DNA from: Bacillota bacterium
Lineage (GTDB): Bacteria; Bacillota; Clostridia; Lachnospirales; Lachnospiraceae
Direction: 5' to 3'
Assembly: GCA_023402845.1 (NCBI GenBank)
Contig: JAEYFP010000058.1
Coordinates: forward strand, 1 to 64,000
Length of the DNA stretch: 64,000 nt
Shown piece after piece: positions 58,815 to 64,000 of the stretch. The position numbers and the translations under genes are program-made. Within the stretch, counting starts at the first letter, position 1, and every line of letters begins with the position of its first letter. The notes under the pieces were generated by a model. That model did no database searches. It worked only from the letters and a program-made list of their open reading frames with translations, and was not told where the DNA came from.

Positions 58815-60878
58815 TTAAAGCCCTGTCAGGTCGGCAGGGCCGACTTGTAAGTCTAAAAAAGTCTTCATCTGCAAATGCTCCTCTTTTTCTAAATGAGGAT
58901 CCTCCTTTAACAGCTTAAAGGCACTATCGGCCGCATGCTTTAACAGATCGGCATCCGTAAAAATATCTCCGAGCCGAAATTGTACTTCACCGCTCTGTCG
59001 AATGCCAAACAGATCACCCGGCCCTCTCAGTTTTAAATCCTCGGATGCGATAAAAAATCCGTCATTAGAGCGATTCAGTGTCTCCAGACGCTGCATCGTC
59101 TGTTTGTTTCTGTTCGCGCTCATAAAAATACAGTACGACTGTAAGTCGCCGCGACCGATCCGGCCTCTGAGCTGGTGAAGCTGGGATAGGCCGAAGCGCT
59201 CCGCATTCTCTATAAGCATCACACTCGCATTGGGCACATTCACGCCGACTTCAACGACAGTCGTAGACACAAGAATATGGATCTCATTTTTGAAAAATGC
59301 TTCCATCACCGCATTTTTATCAGCAGGCTTCATTTTTCCGTGCAGACAGGCGATTCGAATCTGCTCCGGAAAAATCGAACGGATCTTTTCCGTATAGGAG
59401 GACACATCTGCTGCATCCAACCCCTCGCTCGCCTCCACAAGAGGACAGATAATATAGGCTTGTCTGCCGTTCTCCACCTCATTCTCAATAAATTTATATG
59501 CCGTTTTTCGGTAATCCGTATTGACAACGCAATTTTTAATCGGCAGCCGTCTTGCCGGGACTTCATCGATTACAGAAATATCCAGATCCCCATACATAAT
59601 GATCGCAAGTGTCCTGGGAATCGGAGTTGCACTCATAACAAGGACATGAGGCACATCTGCAACGCTTTTTTGCGCCAGCGCCTCTCTTTGTCTGACGCCG
59701 AATCGATGCTGCTCGTCCGTAATGACAAGGGCAAGCGATGCATAACGGACCTTTTCCTGAATTAACGCATGGGTGCCGATGATAATCTGCACCTCATTCG
59801 TTTCTATCAGAGAATAAACCTCTCTTTTTTTGGCTGCAGTCATCGAACCTGTCAGCACCGCTGCCTTCAACGGAATTTGATATTGTTTCAGCAGCTTTGA
59901 AATTGTCTCGAAGTGCTGCATTGCAAGTATTTCTGTAGGAACCATAAAGGCAGTCTGATACCGGCTGCAGCCTGTCATAATCGCAGCAAGCACCGCAATG
60001 ATCGTTTTTCCGCTCCCGACATCTCCCTGAAGCAGCCGGCTCATGGACTGACTGTTTTGCAGTTGCGCCTCAACTTCCTCCCATACACGCTCTTGTGCGC
60101 CTGTCAGCCTGTACGGCAGCGCATCGATCAGGCGGCGTGTCTCCGCAGCCGGATAAATGGCAAAGTTATTTTTCGCTCGGGCATTATCTTCCTTCAGCAT
60201 CCGAAGCTTCAATAAAAATATAAAGAACTCGTCAAATACAAGCCGTCTTCGCGCTTGAAGCAGTTCTTTCTCATCCTTTGGAAAATGGATATGAAGCAGT
60301 GCTTCTTTTCTGGAAATTATCAGCTCATCCTTTAAAACCGAATCCGACAGCATATCTTCTTGCGGGATATCAGCCTGCGCCAGCACCTGTTTCACCGATT
60401 TACACAATGCTTGATTGGAAAGTCCCTTCGTGAGCGGGTATACGGGCTGCAACGTATCAAGCAGTGTTTGATACTGTTCCTCCGTAAAAATGGACGGCTG
60501 TTCCACATGAAAGTGGCTGCCCTGCCTTTGCAATACACCCCGGAGCACAAATTCTTTTCCGGCTTTTAAGCTCTTGGTCAAATATGGCATATGGAACCAT
60601 ACGGCCGAAACGAAAACGCCCTCCGCCAAAAGCTGTGCCGTCACAACCTGCAGCTTTCCGGCTCGGCGCATAAGCGGCTGCTTCGTGACTCTTGCCTTAA
60701 AAAAACAGACCTGATCAATCAGCGCGTCACTCAGTGGTTGTATCTGCTCATACTTTACGTAATCACGCGGATAGTAATAAAGCAGATCCTCAAAAGAATA
60801 GATCCCTAACTTATGATAAGGAGTGACTGTCTTTTGTCCGATCCCTTTTAATTCCAGAATATCCGTTTTCAGTTCCAT
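58815..60878 (-). CDS. recG: ATP-dependent DNA helicase RecG
   Basis: RecG (687 residues) remodels stalled replication forks and branch-migrates Holliday junctions. An OB-fold wedge domain (about 55-145) precedes the superfamily 2 helicase core: Walker A G-D-V-G-S-G-K-T (about 280), the D-E-Q-H-R-F-G box (about 385), motif III S-A-T-P-I-P-R-T, and motif VI Q-L-R-G-R-I-G-R, then the RecG tail. It lies downstream of the FakA-like gene, separated by a terminator. recG next to DAK2/Asp23 genes is the usual Firmicutes order. Confidence 0.97.
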   Translation of the reverse strand: MELKTDILELKGIGQKTVTPYHKLGIYSFEDLLYYYPRDYVKYEQIQPLSDALIDQVCFFKARVTKQPLMRRAGKLQVVTAQLLAEGVFVSAVWFHMPYLTKSLKAGKEFVLRGVLQRQGSHFHVEQPSIFTEEQYQTLLDTLQPVYPLTKGLSNQALCKSVKQVLAQADIPQEDMLSDSVLKDELIISRKEALLHIHFPKDEKELLQARRRLVFDEFFIFLLKLRMLKEDNARAKNNFAIYPAAETRRLIDALPYRLTGAQERVWEEVEAQLQNSQSMSRLLQGDVGSGKTIIAVLAAIMTGCSRYQTAFMVPTEILAMQHFETISKLLKQYQIPLKAAVLTGSMTAAKKREVYSLIETNEVQIIIGTHALIQEKVRYASLALVITDEQHRFGVRQREALAQKSVADVPHVLVMSATPIPRTLAIIMYGDLDISVIDEVPARRLPIKNCVVNTDYRKTAYKFIENEVENGRQAYIICPLVEASEGLDAADVSSYTEKIRSIFPEQIRIACLHGKMKPADKNAVMEAFFKNEIHILVSTTVVEVGVNVPNASVMLIENAERFGLSQLHQLRGRIGRGDLQSYCIFMSANRNKQTMQRLETLNRSNDGFFIASEDLKLRGPGDLFGIRQSGEVQFRLGDIFTDADLLKHAADSAFKLLKEDPHLEKEEHLQMKTFLDLQVGPADLTGL

Positions 60879-60902
60879 ACCGTTCTCCGCTTAATAATTT
60901 AA

Positions 60903-60957
60903 AACCTGCCATCAGAACAGGCCGAGCGGTTTCCCCGGCGTCTTTCTTCATGGCAGG
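60903..60957 (-). terminator. Terminator of the FakA-like gene
   Basis: A 9-bp outer stem (60903-60911 with 60949-60957) encloses a GC-rich inner hairpin, followed on the minus strand by TTTTAAATT. It separates the FakA-like operon from recG. Confidence 0.7.
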
Positions 60958-61008
60958 TCTATGAAATAAATCCTATACAAAACCGGCAGGTCAAGGGTGC
61001 CGCACATA

Positions 61009-62715
61009 TTATTCGACTGAAATGATATAGTAATAAATCGGTTGTCCGCCTGCATGGCTTTCCACATCACAGCTCGGATAACGATTCTTCACTTCCGTCA
61101 TAAAATCACCGGCCATTTCCTCATCCACTTCGCTGCCAAAGTAAATGCTGATTAATTCGGAATCCTTATCTACCATTTTTTCGAGCATCTCCATCGCCGT
61201 ATCCTCAACAATCGTTCCGACGGAAAGAATATCGTGATCACCAATGCCCATAATATTACCCTGTTTGATTTCAAGATCATTAATTACCGTATCCCGGACG
61301 GCGTAAGTTACCTGACCCGTCTTTACATTTTTGATCTCCTCATTCATAATATCCTCGTTTTCCTGGGGAGATTTATCCGGCATATAATTAATCAAGGCAG
61401 TGATTCCCTGCGGCACGGTCTTTGTCGGAATCACAACAACTTGTTTTCCCTCCACGAGATATTGTGCCTGATTTGCCGCAAGAATAATATTTTTATTGTT
61501 CGGTAATATAAAGACAGCGCGTGCATTGACTTTTTCAATCGCATTTACCATGTCCTCGGTACTTGGATTCATCGTTTGTCCGCCTTCAATCAGGTAGTCA
61601 ACACCCAGTCCTTTAAAAATTGCATCCATCCCCTCACCGACGGAAACCGCAATAAATCCGATTTCCTTTTCCGGATCTGCCGCTGCTTTTGCTGAGGATG
61701 TCTCCTTTTTTCCGTCAAACCCGGCACTCTGTTCTTCTTCCGCCGCAGCCTGTTCTTTTTCTGCCATTTTGAAGAGCTTTTCCTGATGCTCCTCACGCAT
61801 ATTGTCGATCTTCATATTCGTCAGCGCACCATAGGTGAGCGCTTTCTGAATCGCCAGTCCCGGATCATTCGTATGCACATGTACCTTAACGATATCATCA
61901 TCGGCAACACAGACGATAGAGTCGCCGATCGATTCCAGATAGGTCTTAAAATCCTGCTCGTTTTTTGCGTTGAACACATTGCTTACCATAATGATAAACT
62001 CCGTACAGTAGCCGAATTTAATTTCCATTTCAGCCTGCGCATCTATTTTTCCGACACTCGTCTTAACACCGGTATCCGTAATTGTTAAATCCAATTCTTT
62101 ACCAAGGAAAGCGTCGTATCCGCCCTTTAATACCTCTACGAGACCTTGCCCGCCGGAATCTACGACACCCGCCTGTTTCAACACCGGCAGCATTTCCGGC
62201 GTCTGACTTAACACATACTCCGCATGTTTGATAATTTCCTCGATGAATACGGACAAATCCTCTGTCGTAGCCACAAGTTCAAGTGCCTTATCTGCCGCCC
62301 CCTTCGCAACCGTCAGAATTGTACCTTCCTTTGGTTTCATGACAGCCTTATAGGCTGTTTCTGCAGCCTTCTGCATCGCGTTGGCCAAAATCGTTGTATC
62401 GATTTCCTCATGCTCCCTGATTACCTTGGTAAAGCCGCGAAGGAGCTGGGAAAGGATTACTCCGGAATTTCCTCTGGCGCCTCTCAGCGAGCCTGATGAA
62501 ATTGCTTTCGCAAGCGTCTCCATCGTCAAATTTTCGATCGCAGTTACTTCCCTTGCCGCCGACATAATCGTCAAAGTCATATTCGTACCGGTATCACCAT
62601 CCGGCACCGGAAATACGTTTAATTCATTAATCCATTCCTTCTTTGACTCAAGCATCTTTGCTCCGGCCAAAAACATCTTAGAAAACGTTTTGGCATCGAT
62701 TGTGTTCCTACTCAC
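61009..62715 (-). CDS. DAK2/DegV-like kinase, fatty acid kinase FakA family
   Basis: This 568-residue protein has an N-terminal DAK2 (DhaL-like) ATP-binding domain with V-P-D-G-D-T-G-T-N-M (aspartates near 40-45) and G-x-R-G-N-S-G-V-I-L-S-Q-L-L-R-G. A middle and C-terminal part ends in I-S-I-Y-F-G-S-E-V and a Y-Y-Y-I-I-S-V-E tail. In staphylococci such proteins (FakA) phosphorylate fatty acids held by a FakB/DegV partner; no DegV gene is in the window. A Lys/Glu-rich stretch near 300-340 breaks the usual alignment. It follows the Asp23 gene by 13 bases. Confidence 0.9.
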   Translation of the reverse strand: MSRNTIDAKTFSKMFLAGAKMLESKKEWINELNVFPVPDGDTGTNMTLTIMSAAREVTAIENLTMETLAKAISSGSLRGARGNSGVILSQLLRGFTKVIREHEEIDTTILANAMQKAAETAYKAVMKPKEGTILTVAKGAADKALELVATTEDLSVFIEEIIKHAEYVLSQTPEMLPVLKQAGVVDSGGQGLVEVLKGGYDAFLGKELDLTITDTGVKTSVGKIDAQAEMEIKFGYCTEFIIMVSNVFNAKNEQDFKTYLESIGDSIVCVADDDIVKVHVHTNDPGLAIQKALTYGALTNMKIDNMREEHQEKLFKMAEKEQAAAEEEQSAGFDGKKETSSAKAAADPEKEIGFIAVSVGEGMDAIFKGLGVDYLIEGGQTMNPSTEDMVNAIEKVNARAVFILPNNKNIILAANQAQYLVEGKQVVVIPTKTVPQGITALINYMPDKSPQENEDIMNEEIKNVKTGQVTYAVRDTVINDLEIKQGNIMGIGDHDILSVGTIVEDTAMEMLEKMVDKDSELISIYFGSEVDEEMAGDFMTEVKNRYPSCDVESHAGGQPIYYYIISVE

Positions 62716-62728
62716 TTCTGTTTCCTCC

Positions 62729-63085
62729 TTAATCGATCACTCTAACACCTTCTACATAGATGTTTATTTTTTCAATGGTAAGCCCCGTAAACTCTTCCAC
62801 TTTATATTTGACATTACTGATCAGGTTTTCAGACACCGCCTGAATGCTGACACCATATGCCACAATGACATGAAAGTCCAGAATTAACTGATTATCGTCT
62901 ATCTCCACATTAATACCATGAGTAATACTTTCCCGCTTCAAAAGCTTCACAAAGCCATCCTTCATATTGACGGAAGCCATCCCCACGATACCAAAGCATT
63001 CCACTGCCACAGAACCGGCGTACTGCGCAATAACTTCCGTATCGATACTGATGTTTCCTACCCGTGTATTCACATGACCCTTCAT
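62729..63085 (-). CDS. Asp23/Gls24 family protein (YloU-like)
   Basis: The 118-residue Asp23-family protein contains I-D-T-E-V-I-A-Q-Y-A-G-S-V-A-V-E-C-F-G-I-V-G-M and Y-G-V-S-I-Q-A-V-S-E-N, typical of the domain. Members include membrane-associated envelope-stress proteins; this small form lies next to the DAK2 protein in nearly all Firmicutes. ATG 63085 has GGAGG upstream; the longer frame adds ten codons that contain the site itself. Confidence 0.9.
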   Translation of the reverse strand: MKGHVNTRVGNISIDTEVIAQYAGSVAVECFGIVGMASVNMKDGFVKLLKRESITHGINVEIDDNQLILDFHVIVAYGVSIQAVSENLISNVKYKVEEFTGLTIEKINIYVEGVRVID

Positions 63086-63404
63086 AGATATTCCTCCGTT
63101 CTCTTTTCTTTTCATTTATGTTAACTGCTTCGTTCCTTTTCAGTTACCAATTGCGCTATTATTTAGATTACAATATTGCATGAAAAAAGTAAATAACAAA
63201 ATAGCCGTTGTCCGATCGTTTCATAAAAGGCATAATAATTATATCCTTTTTCAGTTGAAAAAGAAACCTGAAAATATATTTTTTGCATTTTTTCATCTTT
63301 TACTTGCAAATGTATGGAAGTTCTGATAGAATACATTTGTTGCGATTTAGATAAGCAATTTCTTATTATGAATATAATTATGTAATTCGGAGGAGGTGCA
63401 ATCA
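63086..63404. other. Divergent spacer between asp23-like and rpmB genes
   Basis: These 319 bases hold no convincing gene. An 80-codon minus-strand frame (63163-63405) overlaps the rpmB start and lacks a ribosome binding site. A plus-strand promoter at 63304-63332 serves rpmB. A minus-strand promoter for the asp23-like operon must lie here, but I see only weak candidates such as TATAAT near 63240. Confidence 0.5.
63304..63332 (+). promoter_or_regulatory. Promoter of rpmB
   Basis: TTGCAA (63304-63309) and TAGAAT (63327-63332) are 17 bases apart, good sigma-A elements. The transcript would start about 65 bases before the rpmB start codon. Confidence 0.65.
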
Positions 63405-63590
63405 ATGGCTAAATGTGATGTTTGTGGAAAAGGCGTTCATTTTGGTAATGCTGTCAGTCATTCTCATAGAAGATCCAACAGAATTTTTCATTCTAATGTA
63501 AAACGTGTTAAATGCAAGGTGAACGGCATTCCGAAGAGGCTTCATGTTTGTACACAATGTTTAAAATCAAACAAGGTGGAACGCGCCTAA
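63405..63590 (+). CDS. rpmB: 50S ribosomal protein L28
   Basis: L28 (61 residues) is a component of the large ribosomal subunit. It keeps both zinc-ribbon pairs, C-D-V-C near the start and C-T-Q-C near residue 50, so it is the zinc-binding (C+) form. V-S-H-S-x-R-x-x-x-R is the family core. ATG 63405 has AGGAGG upstream; three further in-frame codons are in the leader. It is transcribed alone, with its own promoter and terminator. Confidence 0.97.
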   Translation: MAKCDVCGKGVHFGNAVSHSHRRSNRIFHSNVKRVKCKVNGIPKRLHVCTQCLKSNKVERA

Positions 63591-63597
63591 TAAAAAA

Positions 63598-63623
63598 GCA
63601 ATCCTGTAAGGGTTGCTTTTTTT
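63598..63623 (+). terminator. Terminator of rpmB
   Basis: A 7-bp stem (63598-63604 with 63610-63616, one G-T pair) with a 5-base loop and seven T residues, 8 bases after the rpmB stop. Confidence 0.9.
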
Positions 63624-63639
63624 GCATACACATTTCTCG

Positions 63640-63783
63640 TTAGAGACAATACAGGTTATATCCCAATATCAAAAGAATAATAATTATGATCGACTCTATA
63701 AATACATTTGGAATGAATAATGAAATGAACATGCCAAGTGCAACCATAAATATTAAAAGTCCCCAAGAATTTTTTTTTGGCAT
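63640..63783 (-). CDS. Small two-helix membrane protein (47 residues)
   Basis: On the minus strand an ATG at 63783, behind AAGGAGCAGTAGGC, opens a 47-residue frame beginning M-P-K-K-N-S-W-G-L-L-I-F-M. Two hydrophobic segments fill it (about 8-24 and 27-43), with a short I-P-N-V-F turn and a final Y-N-L-Y-C-L. A correct ribosome binding site and membrane-protein composition argue that it is real, although it is too short for many gene callers. It is convergent with rpmB, whose terminator lies just beyond its stop. Function unknown. Confidence 0.65.
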   Translation of the reverse strand: MPKKNSWGLLIFMVALGMFISLFIPNVFIESIIIIILLILGYNLYCL

Positions 63784-63835
63784 GCCTACTGCTCCTTCAT
63801 ACAGTTATTATTGTTTATTATATGCATCAAAGCCA

Positions 63836-63871
63836 AAACAGACACCGCTTTTCAAAAAGTGGTGTCTGTTT
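63836..63871 (-). terminator. Terminator of the gene at the right edge
   Basis: AAACAGACACC (63836-63846) pairs exactly with GGTGTCTGTTT (63861-63871) and the 14-base loop can pair partly; on the minus strand it ends TGTTTTGG. It lies 34 bases after the stop of the edge gene. Confidence 0.75.
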
Positions 63872-63904
63872 CTATGCAAAAAGTTCATATTCATTGATAA
63901 TTTT

Positions 63905-64000
63905 TCATTCTTCGTCAAAAGCGGCCGTTACTGCCTTTTCGTCGGAAACTGTTTCCTCCTTTTTAGAAGCGAATTTATTGACAAGGTCCGGAACCATATC
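63905..64000 (-). CDS. C-terminal end of an unidentified protein (cut by window edge)
   Basis: A minus-strand frame is open from the window edge to a TGA at 63907-63905, giving 31 residues beginning D-M-V-P-D-L-V-N-K-F-A-S-K-K-E-E and ending in an acidic tail (A-A-F-D-E-E). The terminator at 63836-63871 follows. Too little is present to name the family. Confidence 0.6.
   Translation of the reverse strand, partial: DMVPDLVNKFASKKEETVSDEKAVTAAFDEE

Noticed and set aside
63163..63405. 80-codon minus-strand frame in the asp23-rpmB spacer
   Set aside because: No ribosome binding site, overlaps the rpmB start and promoter, and has an unlikely composition.
1..64000. CRISPR arrays, tRNA or rRNA genes, complete prophage
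   Set aside because: I found no regularly spaced direct repeats, no tRNA T-loop/acceptor patterns outside coding regions, and no phage structural genes. A covariance-model search would be needed to be certain about small RNAs.

Overview
The window reads as a chromosomal segment of a low-to-moderate GC Gram-positive anaerobe of the class Clostridia, most likely a Lachnospiraceae relative. The reasons are the gene orders radC-mreBCD-mrdA-minCDE-rodA-mgsA, TIGR03960/DUF2344/rng followed by mutS-mutL-miaA, hisZ-hisG-hisD-hisB-hisIE, and recG-parE-parC-rsmD-coaD, together with strong AGGAGG-type ribosome binding sites and lineage-typical families (DUF4321, DUF4418, SepF, RecU, YlbJ-like, Asp23/DAK2). 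This assignment is inferred from gene content only.

Bases 1-9.6 kb are accessory in character and AT-rich. They hold the 3' tail of an IS transposase with its terminator, a lipoprotein phosphoesterase, a degraded fragment, a MetE-like protein with its LysR regulator, and a cassette made of a consensus promoter, an operator-like palindrome, a 38-codon Cys-rich ORF, a terminator and then DUF4418, an FtsX-like permease and an ATPase. Next come a second copy of a short metE-like stretch, a XerS-like tyrosine recombinase with a perfect 31-bp palindrome in its leader, and an unrecognised four-helix membrane protein.

From 9.7 to 63.1 kb almost every gene is on the minus strand and belongs to the core genome: dtd, an AI-2E permease, a cytidylate-kinase-like protein, a RluD-type synthase, lspA, aroB, sepF, a YggS-type PLP protein and a HlyD-like protein (9.7-17.5 kb); a P-loop protein, a D,D-carboxypeptidase, mgsA and the shape/division-site operon rodA-minEDC-mrdA-mreDCB-radC (17.6-28.6 kb); DUF4321, a methionine-gamma-lyase-like PLP enzyme, miaA, mutL, mutS, rng, DUF2344 and a B12-type radical SAM protein (28.7-39.7 kb); a secreted InlB-repeat protein and the histidine operon (40.3-46.2 kb); recU, pseudouridine synthases, a HAD phosphatase, an M23 peptidase and pepD (46.3-51.7 kb); a lone plus-strand YlbJ-like gene; then a coiled-coil protein, coaD, rsmD, parC, parE, recG, a FakA-like DAK2 protein and Asp23 (52.7-63.1 kb). 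rpmB runs on the plus strand at the right end, followed by a convergent 47-codon membrane protein and the tail of a gene leaving the window.

The most notable points are (i) the palindrome with Xer-type half-sites beside a XerS-like recombinase, a candidate single-recombinase dif site near a change in gene-strand bias; (ii) the Cys-rich leader ORF with promoter, operator and terminator in front of the DUF4418/FtsX/ATPase cassette; (iii) a HisIE enzyme carrying a degenerate HisF-like N-terminal domain; and (iv) a PBP2 with an insertion of about 250 residues in its transpeptidase region. I saw no rRNA or tRNA genes, CRISPR array or complete prophage.
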